A stretch of DNA of 64,000 nucleotides from contig MNCI01022092.1 in NCBI GenBank assembly GCA_015680685.1, positions 97,808 to 161,807 on the forward strand, given 5' to 3'. Origin of the DNA: Gnetum montanum. Taxonomy: Eukaryota; Streptophyta; Gnetopsida; Gnetales; Gnetaceae. Shown here one piece after another: positions 32,870 through 43,798 of the stretch (position 1 is its first letter; each line of letters starts with the position of its first letter). The notes under the pieces were generated by a model that worked only from the letters and a program-made list of their open reading frames with translations, did no database searches and was not told the DNA's origin. The position numbers and the translations under genes are program-made.

Positions 32870-33797
32870 CTCACCCATGCTAGGCATAGGGCCTTGTTTG
32901 AACAAGTTTTATAAATATATAAAAAAAATATAAAATTAAAAAATTAAAAATAGAGCGCCATGAGCTTGCACATGGCCACTGTCTATGTGCTGGTGGGCTT
33001 CGTTGGCCCATAAAAAAATAGATTTTAAAATGTTGATCAAGCATCCACCCATGACTTATGACCCATGAAGATTATCCTGTTTTGTTTTTTTTCTTTTGCA
33101 GTGATATGAGGAAAAAGCAAAAAATAATTCACAGCAAAGGTGGCTGGCAATTTAGGGTTAGGGTTTTCTCCTGCAGGGCCGCTATAAAGAGGGAGGAAGC
33201 TAGAGTTTAGAGGTATGGAGAGGGGGAGCCAGTAGCCAATGCCTGTGCCTATTCTTTGACAATGATCAAGGGATTTTCAGTTCACCACCGGAGAGGATTT
33301 TCTTTTCAAATAGCGAGCATTTTTTTTTTGTTCAAGAGCCGCAAGTCTCTTGCGTAGGATTTTTCTGTTCAAGAGCTGCAAGTCTCTCATGCACGAAATA
33401 GATGTATTTTCTTTCCTGTTTTCTTTTTTGCACACATGGTAGAGACCAAGCCGACACCGGGAAGACTAGTGGCTGAATTTTCCTTCTACTTAAAGCACCA
33501 GATAAATTTTTATTTTTAATTTGAATTTTTATTTTGCGTTATTTATTTTACTCAAAACTACACAAATGTTTAATTTTGATTTTTATATGTTTTTCGAAAC
33601 ATAATAGAATGCTCCTAGAATCAAATTTAACTTTTTAATATTTTGTTTAAAATATTGTTATTATTGTTCTGTCACATAGCCCTTTCCAGCTGAGACTATT
33701 CCCAGGTTTCTGTACCCATACGGGAGGTGCCCTAGGTGATAGTCTCGTAAAATGAGTTTTCACAGGTGTTGGGGGCGTGTCCAAAATTTACGCATCA
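32870..33797 (+). mobile_element. 3' LTR of E2, 5' tip deleted
   Basis: Begins abruptly at CTCACCCATGC, lacking the first dozen or so bases of the LTR. The sequence before it matches the E1 3' UTR at about 23290, so a deletion of about 0.95 kb removed the polypurine tract and LTR tip, with CT/ACT microhomology at the join. It ends ACGCATCA at 33797. Confidence 0.8.
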
Positions 33798-34084
33798 ATA
33801 ATTACCCAATCCAATATTTCCAAAAATGAAATTAAGCCTCAAGCCTCAACCAAATGTATCAAAAATTAGGTCCTAATGCTTTTGTTCAATGACTACTTGT
33901 GACTACCACCCTAGGGACTAACTGTGAGTCGCGTCATAGGGCCACATTGAAGATGAGTGCATTATAAGAAGACACAACATAACAAAACTAGGCACAACCC
34001 AGTAACTCACCTCACCTACAATGATCCAAAATCTTTCAGACGTTAGAAAGTCAGCACTAGCCATGATGAAGGGGAAAGTGAAAA
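33798..34084. other. No gene seen
   Basis: Flank of E2 with no recognisable feature. Confidence 0.4.
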
Positions 34085-34260
34085 CAGAGGACCATGAGCT
34101 TGCATATGGCCATTGGCCATGTGCTAGTGGGCTTCGTTGCTTTATAAGTAAATAGATTTTTAAAAAAGTTGAACAAGCATCCATCTGTCCTCATTACCCT
34201 GCTTTTTTTTTGCTTTTTTCATCAGAGATATGAGAAAAAGAGCAAAAGCTAGCAATGAAC
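34085..34260 (+). repeat. Free-standing copy of the E2 U3 segment
   Basis: Aligns with E2 LTR positions about 28785-28945: CATGAGCTTGCATATGG, GGGCTTCGTTG, then AACAAGCATCCA and a pyrimidine tract ending CATCAG before ATATGAG. It lacks the rest of the LTR. It is either a remnant LTR or the source type of the segment in the E2 U3. Confidence 0.65.
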
Positions 34261-35267
34261 AATAAACATGTGTGAATGTGTGAGTCATGGCAGAACCTTT
34301 GATGCTTCCAAAGGTAGGCGAATCCATGCAAATGCAATGTTTCCTCACACGTCCTGTCCAAAACTTGATTTCCGTATGACCCATACTTGCCCCTTCGGCC
34401 TTCGGTTACCATAGTAGCCCTTTCGTGATTTCCGTGTGTGTGTTTATTCATTCTTACTCCCTTGTTTCCTGTGGTCCCTCTCATGCCGATGCCATGAATC
34501 TTGATTGCTTGTTTGCCACTTAACAATGAAATGAAATTCTTGGTATGATTCAGAACAGGAGAAGATACGGAAGATTTTAATGCAAAATGCAGACATCGCA
34601 AGAACTAAAAAGGCAAGAACAATACGAGGCGAGGCGACATATGGCACGGCAACCATTTCAATGTATATGTACAAATCCAGAGAAAATTTCATTAAAATTA
34701 TGAAATACGTACCCATTGCGAATTTAATGTGATTCTGTACACGGTCGATGTGAACAATTTGTCAAAATTTATCCAGAATCATGAATCTACGACGCATACC
34801 TTGAAACCCCTCTAATTGGATATATTTGGCTTATATTATCACATGTAGTTTTTAATGTTCGTTGGGATATATAAATACTAATGGTCTTGACTTTTAAGTA
34901 ATTTAAACTTTGAACCATTTTGGCAGAATAAACCAGCTTAATGTCTTTCTTTGGAAAGGAAAAAAGAAAAAAAAATTTCTTGAATTTTAAAAAAATTTAT
35001 ATTAATGGTCTAAGCCTACTTGATTGTAGCAATAAAATAATAAACTTCAAAGATTTTGTTAGTGAGGCATTGTGCACATTGTTATAGAGTGTGGCTTTTG
35101 ATATATAAATCACAAGTTCAAATTCAAAGGGTATGCTACTTTAACATTGTTATATTCTTTTGTAATATTTGTAATACATCATGCTAGATGTCTTGGAGGG
35201 ACTACCACTTGAAGTGATAGTAAGGTGCTTATTTCTCAAGTCTTAAGAACTAGGTTTGAGTTTGTAG
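34261..35267. other. No supported gene; tRNA-like SINE traces
   Basis: Around 34260-34720 the sequence keeps more CpG and has minus-strand open frames without known features. At 35060-35140 and 35205-35267 are words like AGTTCAAATTC and GGTTTGAGTTT, resembling B boxes of tRNA-derived SINEs; the second is cut off by element F1. Confidence 0.3.
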
Positions 35268-36174
35268 TGTGGGGACATCTCTTATAATTCCCTTATTCTC
35301 TTCCCTACATGTAGTTTTTATAGGTTTTAGGCTCCGTGGAGATGTCTTAGAGGTCAAGGAGACATCTTATTCGGAAGTTGGGATTTCATAGGAGATGTCT
35401 AGCACATGCAAGAGATGTCTTGAAATTTATGGAGACATCTCTATGTCTCTCAAACTGGTAGGATATCTCTAGGAGGATATGATTCACCCATGAAGGAAAC
35501 ATCTCCCAAACTTAGGAGAAATCTCTCCTAAAAGACGTGTTTTGATACGAGACATCCTAGGGAGATTTGTGATGACCCATACAATTGGGGAAATTTCTAT
35601 AATTGCATGTTCTAATTCGAGAAACAACCAAGAGAAGATGGAAAAAGATGGAAAAAATTGAAGAACCCCAAGATAAAGCTAGGAAAAGGTTTCTTAGGTA
35701 TCTTTCCTTGTTTTTCTCATAAATATTGGTGTGTTTCATGATGGAATGACCATGAAATCATGGAGAGATGTGATGTCATGTAAGTTCATGTGTTGAGCTT
35801 GAACAAGAGTGTGAGAGCACATTTAGTAAGTGCATATGTGGTTGCAACTCCAAGGTCAATTGTGCAGTGTGTTGCCTTATGTATTATTGGTCTTAATTGT
35901 GAGTTGAGATCTCAGTCCTAGGTTGTAGAAGAGAATCTTCATTGGTTGTGTCTTGCATTGAGAACAACCATTATGTGATTGTAAAGCCTCATGCTTTGTA
36001 GCATCATTTGAGTATTGCGAGTGTTCTAGATGTTTTGTAGGTTATGGAATCCTATTATAATCTTCTCTTTCATTAATTAAAGATAGCTAGTTTTCTAGCA
36101 TATTATTTATCTTTTCATAATATCTTGATTTAGTAGGTTTGAATGAGATTTTTCATTAGAGTGAACCTACTCCA
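35268..36174 (+). mobile_element. 5' LTR of F1
   Basis: 907 bases, TGTGGGGACATC to CTACTCCA. U3 (35330-35580) is filled with GAGATGTCT / AGACATCTC words, several containing TGTCTC or GAGACA. The 3' edge is uncertain by a few bases because a nine-base gap separates it from the primer site. Confidence 0.75.
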
Positions 36175-36183
36175 ACTAATTAT

Positions 36184-36194
36184 TGGTATTAGAG
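36184..36194 (+). promoter_or_regulatory. Primer binding site, tRNA-iMet type
   Basis: TGGTATTAGAG, one transition from TGGTATCAGAG. G1 has TGGTATTGAAGC at the same place. Confidence 0.6.
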
Positions 36195-36244
36195 AATTAG
36201 CTTGATTGTTATCTGTGCTTGGTTGTAGGTTTTTTCAAATTTAG

Positions 36245-37370
36245 ATGGTGCCTAAGAAGAAATAGGTACATGCCATGAATAAAGACATGGAGATCATGAA
36301 GTCTACCTTCCAACTGATGATTACTGAGTTGGATGAAATCAATGCACACGTGGGTAGGAATGCAAGTCTTGGTTGTATTCCAACACATAGATATGATGAG
36401 CATTCATGTTTGAATGGTGATGAAGAAGTGTCATAGCCTAATGGAGACAGAATGGATGAAGAGGAAGAACAATCTAGCTATGAGAGTGTAGGAACTCATT
36501 AGTGAAGAATTCCAATGAAAGGGAATCCTATTTCTCATATGAAAATTCTAACGGTTTTGATAGTAAAAACTACTTCTTCTCTTGGCAAGGTAGACATGGA
36601 AGCTAAGGCTTTCTAGAGAATTTTGTAATGATGCAAAACTCTCGTACATTGATTTGAAGACTTTGAATGATGTAGATGGGACCAATACTTTTTCAAGTTA
36701 GCTAAAGGCACTTGACAAGTATTTTGAGTTGGAAGAGTTACTAAATCACTTGGGGGTACTTATTACCAAATCCAAATTAGAAACAATGGCTTCTACTTGG
36801 TGGGAAAAGAAGAACCAAGGTTATGAAAGATAAAATGGTCAACCCATCAAATATTGAAATCTAATAAAATATAGGTTAAGAAGAAAATTTGAATAGCCAC
36901 ATCAAAGACAAGAGACCATCATGAAGTTGAAATTCCCAAGGCAAGGTGACAAGGATTTCAAATAATTCTACATCAAATTTTTTGATCTATTTCATCAAGC
37001 TAAAGTGAATTGGGAGGATTACAAACAAGCTTTAATCTTTTTAGAAGGTCTCAAAATGACATATCAATAAGAGGTTTCCTTTTATGAGCCACAATCTCTT
37101 GATGAGAATTATGATTTAGCATTCAAGGTAGAAAAGAAACTAAGCAGATTTGGAAATAGAAGAAAACAAGCTTCCAAGGAGAAGAAAAAGGGATCCAAGT
37201 TCAAATATAAAGACAAGGATGGTAGTCATGACAAGAAGATAGAGAAGGATGATGAGAAGGGCAAAGCCAAGAAGGACCAAGACAAGGGAGGCAAGGGTTA
37301 AGGTAGCAACTCATCCAAGATTTAATGCTTCAAGTATGAAGAATGGGGACATAAGTAATATGAATTTACA
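36245..37370 (+). pseudogene. gag of F1, broken
   Basis: ATG at 36245 (MVPKKK then stop). Segments readable in order: MKSTFQLMITELDEINAHVG; the gag core with YIDLKTLNDVDGTNTFSS and STWWEKKNQGYER; KFPRQGDKDFK; a Lys-rich linker; and a zinc-knuckle remnant CFKYEEWGHK near 37330 with its last Cys lost. At least ten stops. G1 carries the same gene (minus, ATG 59647). Confidence 0.75.
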
Positions 37371-37439
37371 CTTCACAAGGTAGCCAAGGGAAAAGATGTG
37401 CAAACCATGGAGGTGGAAAAGACATCAAGCCAAGCTCTT

Positions 37440-37928
37440 TAGAGAGGTAATCCTAATGGTCCCAAGATTAAAGAAGTTTATAAATTAAATTTTTGTGCAT
37501 TCATGGGAAGTATGAATAGAGGGGAACATCCTACTAGGAAACTGTTATTTGATATTAGGGCTATAAATTTTCATAGTGAGGAATGGATTCATGTTTTGAT
37601 TGATGGGGGAGCCCAACAAAATTTTATTTCTTCTAAGGTAGTTGTTAGATTAGGTTTGGTAGCTAATCCTTATCCTAGAGCCTATAAAGTGCATTAGTTG
37701 TCTAGCGATTTTCCTCAAGAGGTAAGGGAACAATATATCTTGAAATTTAAAATTAGAAGTTTTCGTGATGTTGTAAAGTATGATATGCTGCCAATAGATT
37801 GTGCTTATGTAATTCTTGATCAACCTTGGAATTTTGACAATGATGCTTTGTTTGATGAAGCAAGAAATGTATGCAATGTAGCTAGATCTAATGGAATCAA
37901 TGAATTGATTCCCATGATAGCTAAATAA
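37440..37928 (+). pseudogene. Protease of F1, broken
   Basis: The catalytic region reads VLIDGGAQQNFISSKVV (usual D-S/T-G replaced by D-G-G), then LGLVANPYPRAYKVH-stop at 37695 and, resuming, LDQPWNFDND matching the ILGRPWQFD box. It ends TAA at 37926-37928. Confidence 0.65.
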
Positions 37929-38039
37929 GTGAGGCAACAAAGATCAATTAATGATTCCTTAATCTTCCAAAATAGAGAAAATACATTAAGAAACATGATG
38001 AAATAGGTTTTGGATTTGTTGTTATATCAATAGTTATGT

Positions 38040-38333
38040 TTAACCATGATGTTTTGTAGGTTGAACTTCCTACATGTGTGCTAGGATTGAAAGAGGAAGA
38101 GCACTTGGATCACTTACAGATGATGTGTCTTAAATTGGATGGAGGCACAGTTGGTAATCAATGTAAAGAAAAGTCATTTCTTCAAGAAAGGGATCACATA
38201 TTTGGGGCATGTGATTTCTAAATATCAAATTTGGGTGGATGCCTCCAAGGTAAAGGCTACTAGGAATTCAACAACTCCTAAGAATGTTGGGGAGATAAGA
38301 TCATTCCTTGGTTTATCAAGTTTTTATAAATAG
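38040..38333 (+). pseudogene. Reverse transcriptase C-terminal fragment of F1
   Basis: Reads KKSHFFKKGITYLGHVISKY, then VDASKVKATRNSTTP and NVGEIRSFLGLSSFYK, the standard end of the Ty3 RT thumb. The catalytic YxDD region is missing: only about 0.1 kb separates it from the protease region. The fragment ends at the H insertion. Confidence 0.8.
38329..38333 (+). repeat. Left target-site duplication of element H (AATAG)
   Basis: AATAG before TGTTGGCAC; repeated at 47157-47161. Confidence 0.9.
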
Positions 38334-39059
38334 TGTTGGCACATTTTCACCATTTCATGGAATAGGTTGGCATGATAAAATTGATTAAAGATTTTTGTAG
38401 TTTTAAGTACTCTCTTATTGTTAGTTGGAGAAGTGGCAAGAATTCCACAAACCATTAACTATGTTTTCTCACTAAATTCATAAGGGAGCTTTTAAAAATC
38501 CATTGCAAAGAAATTTTAGATGCTAAAAGATTGGAGGAAAGGTTGCTGTACTTTCTTAGAATAAACAAAATTTCAGCTTGTGGATAAAGAGAAATAGCAT
38601 CTAAATTTAAAGAAGAAAGACATGAAGAATCAAAGTAACTACAATTGATGGTAAACTGGTCATTGGAAATTACAGTATTCTTCATGAAGCAATTTGTTCA
38701 TGTGTCTTGTATATGAAGTGCTACAAAAAAAGAAGAAAAGAGAAAAAGAATAAGAGTTGAAATGTAGTTAGCAGTATATACAAGAATTGAGAATTGGATG
38801 CCAGAGTAATGTCTATTGATTTTTGTAAAAAAGAAATAGCAAAAGTAGAGACACTAGCAAAAAGTAATTTGTGAAACACTTTCTATATACTCAGCATTTG
38901 AATCAGCAATAAAAATCGCAAAAACAAGAATAGGTTATGAACAAAAGTTTTAGAAGAAAAAAAGTAAGACAAGCATCAAGAATATATCAAATCTTGCTAA
39001 TATTAGCACCCAAATCATACAACAGCTGTCCCTGATTTACAAATTGAATAAAAATTATT

Positions 39060-39444
39060 TTAGAAAGAAAAATGCAGTAGGGTTTCTGGCTTGTATTTGA
39101 CAAAGCACGAAGGCAGGGCAGAGAGATAAACTCCAAGAAAAGAAATAGTGCACGACTGTAGCTGGCAAGGTTTCACCACAGAAGGAGGTCTCACCACATA
39201 CATCGGCAAGGTTTCTATAGAAATCGTTGGTCTGGAGCACGATCAATTCAGATACAGAATGGTGGAGGCGCTATTTTGATTCAAACGTATCAGCGTAAAC
39301 AAAAATGTTGTTGGTGAAGTTGAGGATGCTGCTACCATCGGAGGCCTAGTTGAAGTCATGCAGAATGGTCTTTCCTTTCATCCATGGTGCTAAGTACGGT
39401 GGGAAGTACTTGTTCATGCCCAATCCCAGCTCATCCGTTGCCAT
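39060..39444 (-). pseudogene. Antisense exon-like block in U3 of H 5' LTR
   Basis: The minus strand opens at ATG 39444 with DELGLGMNKYFPPYLAPW, stop, then a segment with NNIFVYADTFESK, stop, then LIVLQTNDFYRNLADVCGET. The 3' LTR copy (ATG 45678) has the same reading and the same two stops, then runs on for about 100 codons. The block is richer in CpG than the rest of the LTR. Family unknown; possibly a captured gene piece. Confidence 0.4.
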
Positions 39445-39710
39445 TTAAAACATTCATAGCAAAGACAGTTTTTCTATTGTCCAAGTAATAGCTTCAAAAT
39501 TCAAATCAAATAATTTATAAAATGATACATGAAGGTAACATATTTAAAACAAAGTATTATTATTCAAGAAGAAAATGAATTCATGGGATGGTTATTTAAG
39601 AAAACACATGTCAACGTAGGCATAGTTTTCTCCTAACTTGTTGGGCAAGTTGTAACTTCTTTACTTGGGGAGTAAGTTATCCAAGATATTTTGTAATTTC
39701 TAACTACCTA

Positions 39711-39711
39711 N
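39711..39711. other. Single N marking a probable collapsed gap
   Basis: The 3' LTR has about 340 bases here, including its promoter region. Confidence 0.75.
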
Positions 39712-40640
39712 TTATTAAAATTTTTCCAAGAACAGCTTGTGTTTGAAAGCCTTAAGAGCATTTTAGTACTGAATTTTATTATTGTGCAATGTATAAGAAC
39801 TGCTATTGAGATTGTTGTAAGAGAGCCTCTGCATGTAGTCAAGCCATTGAATGATTTAATAGTCAAGAGGGTTCAGAAAATATTTGGTATTTTGATAGGA
39901 CCAGAATAGATTCTTTTATCTTTAAATTGAATCTCCATGATATTTCAATCATAAATTGTCAAGTCTTTTGAAAGTTCTATTGAATGAAATTATTTACATC
40001 CATTATCTAGCCAAAATAGAGTATGGTATGTGATAGTTTATGCAGAATTTTTTTTTTTTGTAGCATAGTAGGATTGTCTTGAAGAAATTACTTATTTGAG
40101 CCTTGGAAGTTTGAACAATTCGTAGTTATTGAATTTGGGATAGCTTTCTTGCGAAGTCTTTACTTGTATTATTTTACCTTGTTTAAACATTTAAGATCTT
40201 TACACAAATCTGCTTTCTTTTTCTTTTCTTTCTATTTCCATTGAATCTCGCTCTATTTCTAGTTTTCTTGTGGAACTATCTCTTTTTTTAGGGAAAATTA
40301 GAAGTAGATTCGTAGAGTTGTGCTTAAATTTTTTTAGAAAACTTAATTTTTTACAAGTAGGTATTATAAGGACCGCATAGACTAGGCAATTGAATGAAAT
40401 AGGAACTCTCAACAACTCACAGTACTTTGCAAAGTTGGCTGAATCTCTTTAAGATAAGTCATTTATAGTTTTACACACAACCCAGTCATTTCATTTTTCA
40501 CAACAACACACACACATACTCACATTAACTACTAAGTCTATTTGGAGGTATCTGGGCCTTGGTGTTGCCAGAGACCAGCAAGCACCTAAATCCTGTTCAA
40601 GGACACTTGTTGGCGGTTGCATCCCAAACGGTCGCCAATA

Positions 40641-40665
40641 GTTCCTTTAGCACTAGAATGAGGGC
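40641..40665 (+). promoter_or_regulatory. Primer-site region of H
   Basis: CTTTAGCACTAGAATGAGGG just after the LTR, alignable with the E-family GCGCTAGAAGGAGGG. Confidence 0.4.
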
Positions 40666-40765
40666 TGAAAATTTAGCCTCTAAGTTCATAAGCCTTATAA
40701 TTTTAGCACATCAATAATTCTTTGTTAATATAGAGGCTTAAGAAATTAAGTACTATTTTTAGTTC

Positions 40766-41650
40766 ATGACCAAGAAGATTGATAATTTGGAAAATTTAAA
40801 AGTTTTGAAAGATATTCTTGATGCTAAGACTGATTCTTCATCAGAAGAAGAAAAAAAGAAAGTTTTTGAATTGGGAACAAGTAGTGGAGTGGAAACTAGA
40901 AGATCAAAAAGATCACCCATTATATCTAGTTTATCGATTTATAAGAGAAGATTTAGAAAGTCTAAGAGTTCAACTATCCAAAGGAATAGGATGGCAAAGA
41001 GTTACACTATTAGGATTTCAAAATTACAATGATATTCCTAAGGTAGTTTACAAATATTTTCTTGAGCCTTCCATTCCTAGAAAAGATTATTTAGCTAAAG
41101 AATATATTCACATGTTTGAGTTAGCTTTAGCTCATGCAAATATTCAACATCAAGATCAAGCTTGTAAGTTGTATGTATCAAATTTAAAGGATATGGCTTA
41201 AATTTGGTATTCGAACTTACCAAATAATAGTATTACAAGTTGGGATGACATGAAGAATCTTTTCTTAGCCTAGTTTGGTAATCAATTAGATCAACAACAA
41301 CTATACTATGGGCTAGTACAAGCTAAGCTAGGAGTTAAAGAGTCAATTAGAGATTTTAACATCAAGTTTCAACGAATTTGTGGACTCTTTCAAAGACAAT
41401 ATAGGCCATCAGAAGAAATGCTTAAAGAAACTTATTGTAAAGTTGTCAACCCCAACATTTCAATTTGGTTAAGGAGAACTCTAAACTTAACTACACTAAA
41501 TGACTGCTTTCCTGAAGCTATACAGTTAGAAAAATAGTTGAACTTGAATCCTGAAGAAAATATTGCAATTCAAAAACGAGAAGAAAGAGTTATGATTTCT
41601 ATGCAAGATTTTGCTCAATTTGAAGCTTTACCAGGTCCTTTCTCATGTTA
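40766..41650 (+). pseudogene. gag of H, broken
   Basis: ATG at 40766 (MTKKIDNLENLKVLKDIL), a frame change within the first 50-100 codons, then IGWQRVTLLGFQNYNDIPKV, HANIQHQDQACKLYVSNLKD and, after a stop at 41199, WYSNLPNNSITSWDDMKNLF, the conserved Retrotrans_gag core. The frame continues with FNIKFQRICGLF to about 41650 with two more stops. No zinc knuckle seen. Confidence 0.7.
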
Positions 41651-42000
41651 AAATAGAGCAAGAACATGAAAGAGTAGAATCTAAAAAAGGACAATTAATG
41701 AGAGATATGTCTAGAAAAATAGTGAAGCTTGAAAAAGTCTTGGCAAGAGTTAATATCAAGGAAGAAAGGATAAATAGAAAGCATAAACATCAAGACACTA
41801 AGTTAGCAAAAGATGAGGATAAAAGTGACCTAATTGTGTACAACTTTCTTGATATTGAATCTGCTAATGAGTTATCGAGTGTTCATTATGCAAGTAAATC
41901 TTCTAGCAATGGATCTAGCGATACATCTTCTCTATCAAGTTTTGAAGAAGATATGTCTTCAGATAAAGAATGTAATAATAACAAGGAAAATGTCTTATAA
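41611..42000 (+). CDS. Charged coiled-coil segment downstream of H gag
   Basis: Open frame with EQEHERVESKKGQLMRDMSR, KIVKLEKVLARVNIKEERI, then an acidic/Ser-rich tail (SSNGSSDTSSLSSFEEDMSS). It occupies the place where a zinc knuckle and protease would be. Probably the C-terminal end of gag rather than a separate protein. Confidence 0.4.
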   Translation: MLNLKLYQVLSHVKIEQEHERVESKKGQLMRDMSRKIVKLEKVLARVNIKEERINRKHKHQDTKLAKDEDKSDLIVYNFLDIESANELSSVHYASKSSSNGSSDTSSLSSFEEDMSSDKECNNNKENVL

Positions 42001-42059
42001 AGTTGCAAAGTTTCAGATTTTCATTGGAAATATGCAAAACAATTAAGGAAATGGGATTA

Positions 42060-43364
42060 GCCAAGTTAATTACTAGAGAAAGTGAAGTATGTACACTTGA
42101 CACCCATGAAGAGAATTGGTACGATGAAATTCTCAAATTTCTTAATATAAGGAAAATCCCAAATAATTGAACTACAAGTCAAAAGAGAGCTTTCTTTAAA
42201 AGAGCACGAAGATACATTGTTAAAGATGGTATATTATATAGAAAATATTTTTGAGGGGTTTTATTGGAATGTGTTCATAATGATCAAATTAGTTTCATTT
42301 TGGAACAATTTCATGATCGTTTGAATTTATTTTATGAATCCCCTAAGTCGACTATGCAACATATACTTCGATATGGATATTACTAGCCTTCCATGTATCA
42401 AGACATTAGTTCAAAGATTAAAAAATGCTATAAATGTCAAATTCATGGGCCTAAGATTAAAAAGGCTAGAGCCCCTTTAAAGCCAATAGTTGCAGATAGA
42501 CCATTTCAGCAATGGGATTTGGATTTTATTGGTACAATTACTCCTTCAAGAGCTGGATACAAGTTTATTCTCACGACTACTGATTGTTTTACTAAATGGT
42601 CTAAAGAAAAGGCTCTAAGAGAAAGTTTAGCATCATATGTGATTAAGTTTCTAAAAGACCAAGTTCTAAGTAGATTTGGTCTACCCGAAGTGTTAGTGTC
42701 AGACATTGGACCCGCCTTCAAATCTGAAGATTTTATCAAATGGGCATCATAAAAATCTATTTTCTTATTTTCCTCATCAAACTATTATCCTCAAGGAAAT
42801 GGCCTAGTAGAATCCACCAATAAAAATATTATCACTTATATCAAGAAATCGATGGATGGGAATCTAGGAAATTAGATCAATTATCTACAATCTGTGTTAT
42901 GGTCAGATCGAATTAGATTCCAGAGAACTATTGGGACATCACCGTATAACTTAGTTTATGGTTTTCCAGCAAGAATTACAAATAAGATTGTAAGCTCAGC
43001 TTTTGAATTTGTACAAAGATATAGTGAAAAAACTGATAAAGATAGAAGTTTCATGACTTTTCTTATTAAAAGAGAAGTTGTAGTAGATAAAGCAAGGGAT
43101 AATTTGTTACAGAATACCTCTCAAGTTAAAAGATGGTTTGATAGGAAAGCTCTGAAAAGAACTTTCAAGATAGGGAACCTTGTCCTATTATGGAATATGA
43201 AGAAATCAAATAAGTTTACACCAACGTGGATTGGTCCATTTTAAATTACAAAGCAATTGTCAAAGGATACTTATAAATTATCAACTTTGGATGACATTGA
43301 ATTGCAATTTCCATATAATGCTTTCCATATAAAACATTATTTTGGACAATTTCATATAGCTTGA
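42060..43364 (+). pseudogene. Integrase of H, nearly full length, with stops
   Basis: The N-terminal zinc-binding region (ILEQFHDRLNLFYESPKST, where the second His has become Tyr, with CYKCQIHG) precedes the DDE core: WDLDFIG (first Asp), VLVSDIGPAF (second Asp), GNGLVESTNKN (Glu). The C-terminal domain has NLVLLWNMKK and TPTWIGPF. All three catalytic residues remain, but about six stops interrupt the frame. The upstream RNase H-to-integrase linker (THEENWYDEILKFL) is present although RNase H is not. Confidence 0.85.
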
Positions 43365-43706
43365 AGATATCCTTACACAAAGTAATATATGTATATACTA
43401 GTAGATATAATATTACTAGGATTATACTATTAATTATTATGTTTAATTATGCTATTCTATTGGTATATAGTTAGCTAAGTAGATAGTATATTATAATAAT
43501 AAATATATTTATGATAAATTTATTTAAATTAGAAAATACTTTAATAATTTAATTTCTACAAGTGTGACAAGTGGAAGAGGTGATTAATCAACCACTTAGT
43601 AGGAAGTTGTTTCAATTAAGTAAAGATTTTGACAAGTGGTTAGAATGTGCAAAAAGAGGGAAAATTGGTTGAAGAATCTTGGAAGGAATTTTAAATTTCT
43701 AGCTAC

Positions 43707-43717
43707 TATAAAAAGAG
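43707..43717 (+). promoter_or_regulatory. TATA-like box ahead of the extra ORF in H
   Basis: TATAAAAAGAG, 92 bases before ATG 43799, with a C/T-rich stretch after it where transcription could start. Inside the element, not in an LTR. Confidence 0.4.
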
Positions 43718-43798
43718 GATTGGGTTGCCTAGGATTTCCTCATTTTCTAATTCAAGTTGAATAGAAAAAGTGAGAAGAGAGCTAATTTGAAAAAGAAG

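Larger units (their letters stand above)
28673..33797 (+). mobile_element. Element E2: sister of E1 in opposite orientation
   Basis: 5' LTR 28673-29644, gag, protease, linker/integrase C-terminus, truncated 3' LTR (about 32870-33797). Internal genes align closely with E1 but U3 is unrelated. ATTAC precedes the 5' LTR (28668-28672) and recurs at 33801-33805, three bases past the 3' LTR end, a possible target duplication with a small insertion. A single N at 32041 marks missing sequence. Confidence 0.85.
38334..40640 (+). mobile_element. 5' LTR of H
   Basis: 2307 bases, TGTTGGCACATTTT to GTCGCCAATA (expected CCAACA). It lacks about 340 bases present in the 3' LTR (45945-46284) exactly at the single N (39711), so the short length is probably an assembly artefact. 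The tip can form a hairpin between GTTGGCG and CGCCAA. Confidence 0.8.
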
